Assembly: GCA_030603365.1 (NCBI GenBank)
Contig: JAUVXV010000004.1
Span: 1 to 64,000, forward strand
Reading direction: 5' to 3'
Source: Candidatus Heimdallarchaeota archaeon
GTDB taxonomy: Archaea > Asgardarchaeota > Heimdallarchaeia > Heimdallarchaeales > Heimdallarchaeaceae
DNA: 64,000 nt
The notes under the pieces were generated by a model. That model was not told where the DNA came from. It saw only the letters and a list, made by a program, of their open reading frames with translations, and searched no databases. Each line of letters starts with the position of its first letter. Positions within the stretch are counted from its first letter, which is position 1. The translations under genes were made by a program, and so were the position numbers. Of this stretch, positions 44,938 to 52,954 are shown one piece after another.

Positions 44938-45849
44938 TTACTTTTCTGGTACTATATTTTCAACTATTTTTTCAGGTAGAAAAGGTTCTAAATCTTTATA
45001 GTGTTGCCCTACTCCTAAGAAAACTATGGGTTTTTCACTAATATGAGTAACTGAAACAGCAGCACCACCTTTAACATCTGCATCTATTTTATTCAAAATA
45101 CTGCAGTCAATTCCAACTTTTTCATTGAATAGCGTAACCTGTGATATTAAGGCATTCCCAGTTAGAGCATCACCAACAAATATTTTCAAATCTGGTTCGG
45201 AGACAGAACATATCTTTTGCAATTCAGACATAAGGTTTGAACTAGTTTCAATTCGTCCTGCAGTGTCAATCAATACTACATCTATATTCTTTGAAATGGC
45301 ATGGTTAATTGCATCAAATGCTACTGCAGCTGCATCTGAACCATAAGTTTGTGCAATCACTCTGATCTGCAAATCATCCCCATGTTTCTGTAGTTGTTGA
45401 ATGCTTCCTGCTCTGAATGTGTCACCAGCAGCAAAAACGCAAGAAATACCATTATCTTTGAAATACTTCCCTAATTTCGCAATAGAAAGGGTTTTTCCTA
45501 CCCCATTTACTCCAAAGAAGGCAATAACAAATGGTGTTTTCTTCTTCTTTGATTTTTCTATTTCTTTTAAAATATCTATGGGTTCGGCTGGTGTAAGAAC
45601 CTCAAGCATCACTTCTCTCAAAGATTCTAAAACAATAGCTTTTGTATTAGTAAATCTAGTGTGTTCTGTTTTAGAGAGTTTATCTGTTAGTTTTTTGCAT
45701 ATTGTTTCAGCAGTATTTACAGCTACTTCATTTCTAATAAGAACATCTTTTAGCTCTTTAGTTACTTTAGAAATTGATTTTGGAGAAAAATCTGCAATTG
45801 TAATTTTTTTAATTGCTTTTGAGACGCTCTTTCTAAGTTGATCAAACAC
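44938..45849 (-). CDS. ftsY: Signal recognition particle receptor FtsY
   Basis: 303-residue SRP-family GTPase that docks SRP-ribosome complexes at the membrane. NG domain complete: helical N part, G1 FGVNGVGKTLSIAKL, AAGDTFRAGSIQQL, DTAGRIETSSNLM, and the final NKIDADVKGGAAVSVTHIS-GVGQHYKDLEPF. GTG start at 45849. Last gene of the eS19-to-FtsY minus-strand cluster; prefoldin is 21 bases upstream. Confidence 0.96.
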   Translation of the reverse strand: MFDQLRKSVSKAIKKITIADFSPKSISKVTKELKDVLIRNEVAVNTAETICKKLTDKLSKTEHTRFTNTKAIVLESLREVMLEVLTPAEPIDILKEIEKSKKKKTPFVIAFFGVNGVGKTLSIAKLGKYFKDNGISCVFAAGDTFRAGSIQQLQKHGDDLQIRVIAQTYGSDAAAVAFDAINHAISKNIDVVLIDTAGRIETSSNLMSELQKICSVSEPDLKIFVGDALTGNALISQVTLFNEKVGIDCSILNKIDADVKGGAAVSVTHISEKPIVFLGVGQHYKDLEPFLPEKIVENIVPEK

Positions 45850-45870
45850 TAGAATACCACGTCTCCTATT

Positions 45871-46308
45871 TTACATAACGGATTTAACAACCCTATCTAT
45901 CTCTCTTAAACGTTCTAGAACTTCATTATAACTAGCTTTGATTTGGGTGAGCTGGTTTTCTACTTCTGCTTTCTTCTTTTTAATACCTTCAATTGCATCA
46001 GGTAAATTACGCTCACTATGAACACCAGCACCTATTGTTACTATTACGTTTTCACCATCTTCAATAGAAGCATAAACAAAATTTCCAGCACCAATAGGAA
46101 CCAATATCTTTTGATTTGTCTTAGATTCTTTAAGATCGCCTAGTGTTTGTTCAGCAGTATAAATTTCGTTATAATAACTATTTAAAAGTTCAATTTGCTG
46201 ATTGTATCTTGTTGCTTGTTGCTCTAATTGCTGAGCTGCAAGCATTAAATTATCTAATTCTTCTTTGGAGACCTTGGGTGGAGTAGAATCTTCAGACAGT
46301 TCTTTCAC
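45871..46308 (-). CDS. pfdA: Prefoldin subunit alpha
   Basis: 145 residues. Two long coiled-coil helices (about 20-55 and 100-145) joined by the beta hairpin KILVPIGAGNFVYASIEDGE with VIVTIGAGVHSERN. Alpha-type prefoldin hands unfolded proteins to the thermosome. The start overlaps the end of the eL20 gene by 4 bases. This position next to eL20 and FtsY is conserved in archaea. Confidence 0.95.
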   Translation of the reverse strand: MKELSEDSTPPKVSKEELDNLMLAAQQLEQQATRYNQQIELLNSYYNEIYTAEQTLGDLKESKTNQKILVPIGAGNFVYASIEDGENVIVTIGAGVHSERNLPDAIEGIKKKKAEVENQLTQIKASYNEVLERLREIDRVVKSVM

Positions 46309-46574
46309 TTCCTCTTTGGGATGGCTAAATCGTCTTCAACTGCAAAAGTCTTTACAACAGAATCTTTAATCTCTTCAGGATCTGTAATCTCTCGAATATC
46401 CTTTGGATTTATATTAATCATGTTTCTTTTTACCTTGTGTTTACTTCCAAGAGTATCATAGATGTATTCTAGAGCATCTTTTTCGTTTACTGCTCTAACA
46501 TATTTCCCAAAAGGTATTTTTCGTTTTCTCACTTGAAATTCTCCGCGAATATGAAATGTTTTGACAGAGGTCAT
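46305..46574 (-). CDS. rpl18a: 50S ribosomal protein eL20 (L18a/LX)
   Basis: 89 residues. Begins MTSVKTFHIRGEFQVRKRKI and includes PFGKYVRAVNEKDALEYIYD and RNMININPKDIREI, as in archaeal LX proteins. The C-terminal acidic/basic stretch FAVEDDLAIPKRK is slightly longer than some relatives. Lies between aIF6 and prefoldin alpha in the conserved cluster, sharing 4 bases with prefoldin. Confidence 0.92.
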   Translation of the reverse strand: MTSVKTFHIRGEFQVRKRKIPFGKYVRAVNEKDALEYIYDTLGSKHKVKRNMININPKDIREITDPEEIKDSVVKTFAVEDDLAIPKRK

Positions 46575-46643
46575 TTAGTATTCACCACTTACTGCAATTT
46601 GCTGATTGTAAAAGGGTTTTTCAACTTTTTGAATCTAAAGTCA

Positions 46644-47318
46644 TTAATGTGAGAGTAAAATCTCAAAAATTCTCATACTTTCTGGACCTGTACTATCGCT
46701 GCCAATAACAGCACCATTAGAATTGGCAAGTATTCCCACACGAGGATAGGGTATTCCCCTATTAATTGTACAAACATCAGTTTTAACTTTAAAAATTGAA
46801 GATATTTCATTGATTTCTTCTTCTGACAGAAGAGGATGTACAAGAGCTCCTCTATTTGTACTCATAACAATGCTTCCTACGAGAGGAGATCCTAGTAAAT
46901 TACCTACAGTAACTTCAAAATTCAAGGCATCACGTATTTGCTTCTGAGCATTCTTTTCAAACATATCACTGATAATTGCTCCCTTGTCATTAAGAACCAT
47001 AAGATTCCCTAATGCTGTGAATTTGCTGTTTAGCTCTATAATTTCAACTTCTTCTCCCAATGAATCGTGTATAGTTTTTAGCTCTTTTTCACCTATGTTA
47101 GGAGGTAAAAAGAGTGTGTTTGAGTTACCAGCTGACAATGTTCCAACAAGAACTGAATTTGAAATGGTAGTTTTGATAACTTTAACCTTCAGTGTTTCTA
47201 CTAATGTATTTACAGAAATATCCTTTACTCCGAAAGGAACAACAGAGTATTTTTCTGTTGACAATGCAAAAACACCCAAACCTGAATTACCTAAAATGGT
47301 GGTCTTTGCAATATCCAA
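46644..47318 (-). CDS. eif6: Translation initiation factor aIF6
   Basis: 224-residue anti-association factor that binds the 50S subunit. Five-fold repeat: GNSGLGVFALSTEKYSVVPF, NSVLVGTLSAGNSNTLFLPP, KFTALGNLMVLNDKGAIISD, GSPLVGSIVMSTNRGALVHP, PRVGILANSNGAVIGSDSTG. TTG 47318 (MDIAKTTIL) with gagg about 11 bases upstream gives the usual length; the longer frame overlaps eL31. Forms part of the eL39-eL31-aIF6-eL20 cluster. Confidence 0.93.
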   Translation of the reverse strand: MDIAKTTILGNSGLGVFALSTEKYSVVPFGVKDISVNTLVETLKVKVIKTTISNSVLVGTLSAGNSNTLFLPPNIGEKELKTIHDSLGEEVEIIELNSKFTALGNLMVLNDKGAIISDMFEKNAQKQIRDALNFEVTVGNLLGSPLVGSIVMSTNRGALVHPLLSEEEINEISSIFKVKTDVCTINRGIPYPRVGILANSNGAVIGSDSTGPESMRIFEILLSH

Positions 47319-47358
47319 AATTATCAGCCTCGAAAAATAATTGATAAGAGAAACAGAT

Positions 47359-47796
47359 CTATTCTTTCTGTTCCTCTTCTGTAGATGAATCTTCAGTTGG
47401 TTCTGGTTGCTCTTCAACAACTGTAGTCTCTTCATCTTCCTCTTCTTCTTCTTCGTCCTCTTCTTCCAATTCACCAGGAATGGTGATACCTTCTAATTCA
47501 GGACGAGCAGCAGCTTCAACTTCTTCATGAATTAATTCTACAGTAGCAATTGTTTCCTCATCAATTGTTTCAACAATTGCTCGAACTTTGACTTTTCTTG
47601 GAGGTTTTCTTATTCCTCTTTTCCACATGAATTCATTTAATTCTTCATCAATTATAACAAAATCAACTTTTGTATGCTTATGAATGAATTGTTTGAGAAG
47701 CCTAATAGCTTTTGGTGTTCTTTTATAAGGTGCTGTTTCATTTAGTTGAGGATAAAACGGAATAGTGTAAATGTTCTCTATAGCTTCTTGAGACAT
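47359..47796 (-). CDS. rpl31e: 50S ribosomal protein eL31 with acidic tail
   Basis: 145 residues. Residues 1-90 match eL31: NIYTIPFYPQLNETAPYKRT, RAIRLLKQFIHKHTKVDFVI-like region and KRGIRKPPRKVKVRAI. From about residue 108 a very acidic tail of Glu runs (EEEDEEEEEEDEE) follows, which normal archaeal eL31 proteins of about 90 residues lack. The tail may be an Asgard-specific extension; its role is unknown. Lies between eL39 and aIF6. Confidence 0.92.
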   Translation of the reverse strand: MSQEAIENIYTIPFYPQLNETAPYKRTPKAIRLLKQFIHKHTKVDFVIIDEELNEFMWKRGIRKPPRKVKVRAIVETIDEETIATVELIHEEVEAAARPELEGITIPGELEEEDEEEEEEDEETTVVEEQPEPTEDSSTEEEQKE

Positions 47797-47810
47797 TATT
47801 TTTCATCTCC

Positions 47811-47966
47811 TTATCTTTTAATTCTACTAGCCCGCCATCTTCTACGTTTAGGATGTGTTCTGAAACGACGGTTTGTTCTAATAACACACCAACTAGGAAC
47901 GGGGCTATTCTTTCGACCTTCTTTTGCGTATCTTAATTTTCTTGGTAGGTTTTTATATCTCGCCAT
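47811..47966 (-). CDS. rpl39e: 50S ribosomal protein eL39
   Basis: 51 residues, very basic, read by translating the gap between eL31 and PDCD5. The start is MARYKNLPRKLRYAKEGRKN and the end WRASRIKR with the conserved VPSWCVIRTNRRFR block. It lines the exit tunnel of the large subunit. Its ATG overlaps the PDCD5 stop by one base (TAATG), indicating translational coupling. Too short for routine ORF cutoffs. Confidence 0.95.
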   Translation of the reverse strand: MARYKNLPRKLRYAKEGRKNSPVPSWCVIRTNRRFRTHPKRRRWRASRIKR

Positions 47967-48304
47967 TATAATCGCCTTATATCGACTTTAGTTTCACGCT
48001 TTTGTCCCTGGATTTTACGGAGTATATCTTTCAACTGAGCATCAGTTAATTTTTCAGACAATGACCCTTGTTGAGCAAGCTGTATTAAACGAACTTCAAC
48101 AGATTCTGCGAGTTGAGGACGTACTAATTTTATATTCGCTAGTCTTTGCCTTGCTTCTTCTGTCAAGATTTGACGAAGTATGGTTTGCTTTTGAGCCTCA
48201 AGGGTTGCTCTTTCCTCCTCTTGAGCTTCTTGAGCAGCTTGTTGCTGTTGCATTTCAGCAAGTTTTCTTTGCCTTATTAAGTCCAATTCTTCATCATTAT
48301 ACAT
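47966..48304 (-). CDS. PDCD5-like DNA-binding protein
   Basis: 112 residues, mostly helical and Gln/Glu-rich at the start (LAEMQQQQAAQEAQEEERAT), then the core ILRQILTEEARQRLANIKLV and SLSEKLTDAQLKDILRKIQG typical of the archaeal PDCD5/MTH1615 family, which is found in ribosomal clusters. Described as nucleic-acid binding; a translation-linked role is inferred from synteny. It lies between eS19 and eL39. Confidence 0.92.
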   Translation of the reverse strand: MYNDEELDLIRQRKLAEMQQQQAAQEAQEEERATLEAQKQTILRQILTEEARQRLANIKLVRPQLAESVEVRLIQLAQQGSLSEKLTDAQLKDILRKIQGQKRETKVDIRRL

Positions 48305-48363
48305 CTTTTTTCACATCCTTCTAATAGAGAGTGTTCTGCATTTAATTCATTATTTGCAGTTCC

Positions 48364-48828
48364 TTAATATCTTTCTAAGGATGGGATTTGTTTTTTGATT
48401 TCAGCAGATAACTTGTCAATGAATGAATGCCCTTTAGGAGTTATAACACGTCCTACTATTACACGTCCTTTACTTCCATGACCACTCTTTTTCTGAATGT
48501 AATTAGCTTTTTCCAATTGCTGCAGAATACGTCTGATAACTGCACCACTGCCTTTAGCAAAGTGTTCAGGTTTAACACCTCGTCTATTGCGACCACCATA
48601 AGCTATGCGAAGTTTTGCAACACCAACTGGTCCATAAAGGTAAATTTTGCGTAGCATAGAGGCGGCCCTAATATACCACCAGTCTTCTTGAACTGGAGAA
48701 CTTTCTTTATGTACTCCTGTTTTAGCAAAAATTGCCCACTCTGGTGCTTTGATTTCTGTTTCTTTTTTCAATTCTTCAGTAATTCGATTTATTAGTAAAT
48801 CCGCTGGAACATCGTAAGCTGTTGGCAT
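48364..48828 (-). CDS. rps19e: 30S ribosomal protein eS19
   Basis: 154 residues. Starts MPTAYDVPADLLINRITEEL and contains KTGVHKESSPVQEDWWYIRA, YGPVGVAKLRIAYGGRNRRG, PEHFAKGSGAVIRRILQQLE, all typical of eS19 which is needed for small-subunit maturation. I chose ATG 48828 because gagtga lies just upstream; GTG 48837 would add three residues. First gene of the cluster running to FtsY. Confidence 0.96.
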   Translation of the reverse strand: MPTAYDVPADLLINRITEELKKETEIKAPEWAIFAKTGVHKESSPVQEDWWYIRAASMLRKIYLYGPVGVAKLRIAYGGRNRRGVKPEHFAKGSGAVIRRILQQLEKANYIQKKSGHGSKGRVIVGRVITPKGHSFIDKLSAEIKKQIPSLERY

Positions 48829-49077
48829 AACTTTCACTCTTCTTAAATATACCGTAAGAGAGAGCTCTTTCGTATTTTTTCAGTCTCTGGGGAACAAACC
48901 TCGTTTAAAAAGATTACTTTGCAAGTTATATGAATCAACAATTTTCAACAGCCAAATCCTTTCTTTAAACCAAGAAAAAGCAGTACTAAAGGGGAACTAT
49001 TAAATTTAAAAGGACAAAGAAACAATTAAAAACAAGGCGTCGTAAACGAATATATCTCAAAGAAGGCGGAAACAAAA

Positions 49078-49278
49078 TTGAGTGAAACGAATACAACTAC
49101 AAAAAGGAAAAGGAAGATGTTCTTTAATTCCATTGACGATCTATTCATACTTTTTGGTATTATTCTTAATGGTTTTAGTTCAGTTGTTACTTTAACCTAT
49201 GGTCATGTGATTGCAGGTATAATACTCATTACATGCGAAATTCTCCTTATTGGAGCTTATATTATGAAGTTATTTTGA
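49078..49278 (+). CDS. Small two-helix membrane protein
   Basis: 66 residues, TTG start. Basic N-terminus (TTTKRKRKMFFN) and two hydrophobic segments (about 23-43 and 46-64). It ends 5 bases before the convergent stop of the GTPase gene. It is not recognised as any family; the size resembles the membrane ORF at 6274, although the sequences differ. Confidence 0.5.
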   Translation: MSETNTTTKRKRKMFFNSIDDLFILFGIILNGFSSVVTLTYGHVIAGIILITCEILLIGAYIMKLF

Positions 49279-49283
49279 AAAAA

Positions 49284-49991
49284 TTACTCTTCATCTTCGG
49301 TGGATGAAAACCTATCAACAATATATTGTCCAAGAATATCAAAAGCTGTGTCTATATTTGATCCTGTTTTAGCGGAAGTTTCCAAAAAGAAATTTTCTAT
49401 TGAAAGTTCCTTTGTTTTTTTGTTAAGTTCTTTTACAAATTCTTCTGCTTCTTCTCTAGTTACCTCTTGTTCATCTACAAGATCCATTTTATTAGCTAAG
49501 ATAATCACAGGAACAACCCCTCTTCCACTGAATTGGTACAATTCTTCAATCCAGTTACTCAAATTGAGAAATGTTTCTCTACGAGTAATGTCAAAAACTG
49601 CTAAGGAACCAAAACATCCCTTGAAAAATCTTGGTCGGACATTTTTAAACATTGGTTGTCCTGCTAAATCCCATATTTGATATTTGATTTGGAAGTCACC
49701 AACGTCCTTAGTGATGGCAGCAAAATCAGCACCTAAAGTAGTCAAATGTTCTTTTTCAAAACCCTTTCCCAAATATCTCTGCCTGATAGAGGTTTTCCCA
49801 ACAGCAGCATCTCCACAAAGAACTAGTTTTATCATATAAGCATTGGTAGCTCGCCTCTTAGATCCCTCTTCAGCAACTATTGTTTTTACAGACTTAGTTT
49901 CTTTGTGCTTGTTTATGTTCTCTTTGAACATAATAGGACCTTTACCAGATTCTTTATCAGATTTATCTGAAGCTTGCTTCTTCTTAGCCAT
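49284..49991 (-). CDS. Ras/Rab-like small GTPase
   Basis: 235 residues. A 53-residue Lys-rich N-terminal extension precedes the G domain: G1 GDAAVGKTS (60-68), T in switch I (HLTTLGADFA), G3 DLAGQPMFKN, G4 NKMDL and G5 ETSAKTGSN. This is the Rab/Ras branch typical of Asgard archaea. The C-terminus (DRFSSTEDEE) has no cysteine for prenylation, so membrane attachment by a eukaryotic route is unlikely. Roadblock proteins at 40.4 and 61.5 kb are possible partners. Confidence 0.93.
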   Translation of the reverse strand: MAKKKQASDKSDKESGKGPIMFKENINKHKETKSVKTIVAEEGSKRRATNAYMIKLVLCGDAAVGKTSIRQRYLGKGFEKEHLTTLGADFAAITKDVGDFQIKYQIWDLAGQPMFKNVRPRFFKGCFGSLAVFDITRRETFLNLSNWIEELYQFSGRGVVPVIILANKMDLVDEQEVTREEAEEFVKELNKKTKELSIENFFLETSAKTGSNIDTAFDILGQYIVDRFSSTEDEE

Positions 49992-50050
49992 GCTATCTGA
50001 TAAGTAGTAAAATTGAATATATAAAAATATGTGGTATGGCTATAAGGGTT

Positions 50051-50773
50051 TCATTCATTTCTAGACGTATGCTGGTGGATTATTTTGTAGTTTTTAGCCA
50101 GTTTTCCAAGTTTTTCAGCCTCAGGAATGGACAGATGAAAGGGAGTTTTCTTTTCTTTATACGTTCCTTCAATTAGTGCATAATCCACATCTGTGATATG
50201 TTTTTTGAGATCTTCAAAATACCCAGTATCTCCAGTGTAAAGAATTCGTTCACCTTTTTTTTCAATTATATAACCTACTGAAGGAATGTTAGGGAGTTTC
50301 TTACCTCCAACAATTGAACCACGATGTTGAACCGGGAATGCTGAAATAGTTATATTTTTGATATGTATTTTTTCAATAATTTCATTCAATTTAATTTCAT
50401 AAGGTATAGAATTTGAGTAACTTTCCTGAAAAGTTCTTACAATGCCCTCTATCTCTATTACTTTTGGTGGATAGATTAGCAATAGTTTCTTGTTTCGGTT
50501 TATCATTCTTAAGAAACCTAGAAATGAAAATAGCCCTCCAATATGATCAAAATGACCATGTGTGCATAATATGGCGTGAATATTCTCATAGTATTTCTCG
50601 GGAAGAGAGACAAGATCACGGAGAATTCCGTCTCCTATATCGATAAGAAAACATAATTCTTCTTCAATATCATAAACAAGAATTTGTGTAGCTATACCTG
50701 CTTTTGAATAAAGTACTTTCACGTAAAGATAATCACCTTTCCAATCCCAAAGATCCTTCTGTAGAGAATTCAT
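50051..50773 (-). CDS. Metallo-beta-lactamase fold hydrolase
   Basis: 240 residues. Zinc ligands: THGHFDHIGG (HxHxDH), QHRG, YTGDTGYFED and the late HQHTS, in the order of RNase Z-like and phosphodiesterase MBL hydrolases. No beta-CASP domain. I chose ATG 50773 (MNSLQKDLW), omitting eight hydrophobic residues of the longer frame. The substrate is unknown. Divergent from the TPR gene. Confidence 0.85.
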   Translation of the reverse strand: MNSLQKDLWDWKGDYLYVKVLYSKAGIATQILVYDIEEELCFLIDIGDGILRDLVSLPEKYYENIHAILCTHGHFDHIGGLFSFLGFLRMINRNKKLLLIYPPKVIEIEGIVRTFQESYSNSIPYEIKLNEIIEKIHIKNITISAFPVQHRGSIVGGKKLPNIPSVGYIIEKKGERILYTGDTGYFEDLKKHITDVDYALIEGTYKEKKTPFHLSIPEAEKLGKLAKNYKIIHQHTSRNE

Positions 50774-50856
50774 GATTGAACTAATAAGTAAAAACAAATA
50801 TCTCTTTCGATACCTCTGCCGATATACTTTTACTTCGAAGTGTTATAACCTAACTA

Positions 50857-51876
50857 ATGACCATTGCACGTGAGGTTTTCGCTAAATTTTTGCAAAGACT
50901 TTCAACGAGATGGGAAATGAAAAACAAGTTTCACCTTGCTGCAAAAGTGGGATATTATAGTTATTCTGTTGGTGGTGGGGACAAAGAGGAACTACTGAAA
51001 CTTGCTGCTCTAGAAATGAAAGTAGAACAATACAATTCAGCAATTCAATATCTAGAGAAATACCTTGAGGAAAATGTAGATTCAGTAAAAGCTCTGCTTC
51101 TCCTTGGAATAGCATATAGACAAAGTGGTGATTATGAAGGAGCAATTAAAACTCATTTGAAATGCTTGAAAAAAGGAGAAGAAAATGTGAATATTCTGTA
51201 TACTCTAGGCTTAGATTATGAAAAAGCAAAGAAAATTAGAACGGCTAAACGATACTATTCAAAAGCCGTTGAAACAGAGAAAGCTTCTTCAAAAGCATAT
51301 TTTCGATTAGCACATCTCTATATGCAAGAAAAGAAGTATGAATTAGCAGTAAACCTATATCTAGATGGTCTTTCTCTTAGAGATGGTTCAGCAAAAGATT
51401 GGATTAATCTTTCACTTTGTTACTTGATGACTTCAAATCTGAAAGCTGCAGAAAAAGTCCTTTTGGAAGCTTTAGAGATCTTTCCTCAGTTTTCAGAAGT
51501 TCTATTTGCCTTGGGAACCTGCTACATAAGAAAACGTGATTACAAGAAAAATGCAATGATAATAACCAAATTGAATGAAAGGGGAAAAATCAGTTTATCT
51601 CTATCATTACAAATAAAGGAAGCATTTGATAGAAAAAACTATGAGCAATTAGGAAAGTTACTTGAAGAATTTACTAAGAAAGAAAGAACTGCAGAATACT
51701 GGTATATGCAGTCTATAGTATGTGCAAATACAGAGAATGATAAGAAAGCAATAACTTCTCTAAGAAAAGCAATTTCTACTAATCCTGAATTGAGAAAAGA
51801 AGCAATAAAGGATGACAATTTTGCAATAATAAGAGAACTAGCAGAGTTCAAGCATATTGTTTATCCAAGGAAATAA
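50857..51876 (+). CDS. Tetratricopeptide-repeat protein
   Basis: 339 residues of TPR helices. Clear units include VKALLLLGIAYRQSGDYEGA, VNILYTLGLDYEKAKKIRTA, SKAYFRLAHLYMQEKKYELA and FSEVLFALGTCYIRKRDYKK. No signal peptide, so a cytoplasmic scaffold is likely. Ends 11 bases before the convergent tube-protein gene. TPR proteins bind many partners, so no specific role is assigned. Confidence 0.88.
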   Translation: MTIAREVFAKFLQRLSTRWEMKNKFHLAAKVGYYSYSVGGGDKEELLKLAALEMKVEQYNSAIQYLEKYLEENVDSVKALLLLGIAYRQSGDYEGAIKTHLKCLKKGEENVNILYTLGLDYEKAKKIRTAKRYYSKAVETEKASSKAYFRLAHLYMQEKKYELAVNLYLDGLSLRDGSAKDWINLSLCYLMTSNLKAAEKVLLEALEIFPQFSEVLFALGTCYIRKRDYKKNAMIITKLNERGKISLSLSLQIKEAFDRKNYEQLGKLLEEFTKKERTAEYWYMQSIVCANTENDKKAITSLRKAISTNPELRKEAIKDDNFAIIRELAEFKHIVYPRK

Positions 51877-51887
51877 AAGAGAGGATT

Positions 51888-52367
51888 TCAAGCATCCTCA
51901 AACCATTGAACAGCTATTACCATATCTGCATATAAGGACTTTTTAGATTCCATTTTATGATAGTTAAAGCTTACAGGGAAACATTGGAAACAATTCCATC
52001 TTCTAATCTCATTGTTACCAATCATCATTACAATAGCTATGGATTTTCTATGATAATCGCCGCTATCCTGTCTGGATATCTCAAACCAATTGTAAATTGA
52101 TGGTTCTTCTGTAATGAGGATATTGTGGATTGTTATATTGTTATATGTAAAACGACCAGGTCTTTTATGGGTTAGAGGATTATCTCCATCAGTGTATTCA
52201 ATAACCTGTGTTTCAATCCCTAAACCAGAAATTGAATCAAAAACTATAGGTTCTTCACCTTCAATCTCAAGCCTGTAGGATGCAAAATTATCATTTAAAA
52301 TATTAGTTCTGAATTTCGTTTTATCTGGTACTTTGTCTGGCATTCTTTCTGGTATTCTTTCTGACAT
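51888..52367 (-). CDS. Phage-tail/contractile-injection tube-like protein (gp19 type)
   Basis: 159 residues. The N-terminus is an odd charged repeat (ERIPERMPDKVPDKTKFRTN). The rest follows the phage tail region protein pattern (TIGR02241 / T4 gp19-like): FASYRLEIEGEEPIVFDSIS, GLGIETQVIEYTDGDNP, KRPGRFTYNNITIHNILITE, and the late RWNCFQCFPVSFNYHKMESK. These proteins form inner tubes of contractile injection systems. No sheath, baseplate, spike or ATPase gene is seen near it, so it is an orphan in this window. Confidence 0.72.
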   Translation of the reverse strand: MSERIPERMPDKVPDKTKFRTNILNDNFASYRLEIEGEEPIVFDSISGLGIETQVIEYTDGDNPLTHKRPGRFTYNNITIHNILITEEPSIYNWFEISRQDSGDYHRKSIAIVMMIGNNEIRRWNCFQCFPVSFNYHKMESKKSLYADMVIAVQWFEDA

Positions 52368-52497
52368 TATTTAACCTCTTTTTTGTTTTAGAAGAGATTC
52401 TATAGACTTGAATTAATAAATCTTACACTAGTCTAAATCAAGAAAACAATTCAAAGCTCCAGAAATCTTAAATAATTTGTTGAGAAAGAAAACAGTG

Positions 52498-52923
52498 ATG
52501 TCAGAAATTGATCGCGACTCAATTATAGAAGCAGTAAAAAAAACAGTCAATAAAATCTTTGAATCATTAGAAAAACTTGATTCAGAAGTTGTTCTAGCAA
52601 ATTATCATAATCATGCAGACTTCAGATTTGTTGGACTAATTTTTGGACAAACTCTCAACCTAAACTACGATGAATTTACAATGGCTATGAAAGGAGCATA
52701 TGAGACGATGAAAGAGCAAAAAATGATCAGAGAAACAGAATATTTTAATGTTCTTTCAGAAACAAAGGTTTTGTACAACACAACAGGAACAGGATGTCAA
52801 ATACCAAAAGAAGGGGAAAGAAACGATTTTGCAGTAGTAGTGACACAAATACTTTCGTTAATAGACGGGGAATGGAAAGTAATACACGAAACAGAAGCAG
52901 CAATTCCAAAAACAGCAGAATAA
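52498..52923 (+). CDS. SnoaL/NTF2-like domain protein
   Basis: 141 residues. Helix ESIIEAVKKTVNKIFESLEK, then YHNHADFRFVGLIFGQTLNL, TEYFNVLSETKVLYNTTGTG and a final strand SLIDGEWKVIHETEAAI suggest the cone-shaped NTF2-like fold of SnoaL/DUF4440 proteins. Members are enzymes or ligand binders; the pocket here is not assigned. ATG 52498 (MSEIDRDS) is preferred over the upstream TTG. Confidence 0.68.
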   Translation: MSEIDRDSIIEAVKKTVNKIFESLEKLDSEVVLANYHNHADFRFVGLIFGQTLNLNYDEFTMAMKGAYETMKEQKMIRETEYFNVLSETKVLYNTTGTGCQIPKEGERNDFAVVVTQILSLIDGEWKVIHETEAAIPKTAE

Positions 52924-52954
52924 TGAGAAAAAAAAGCTCAAGATAAGAAAATTC

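Noticed and set aside
47319..47474. N-terminal extension of aIF6
   Set aside because: It overlaps eL31 coding DNA in another frame and family length is reached from TTG 47318.
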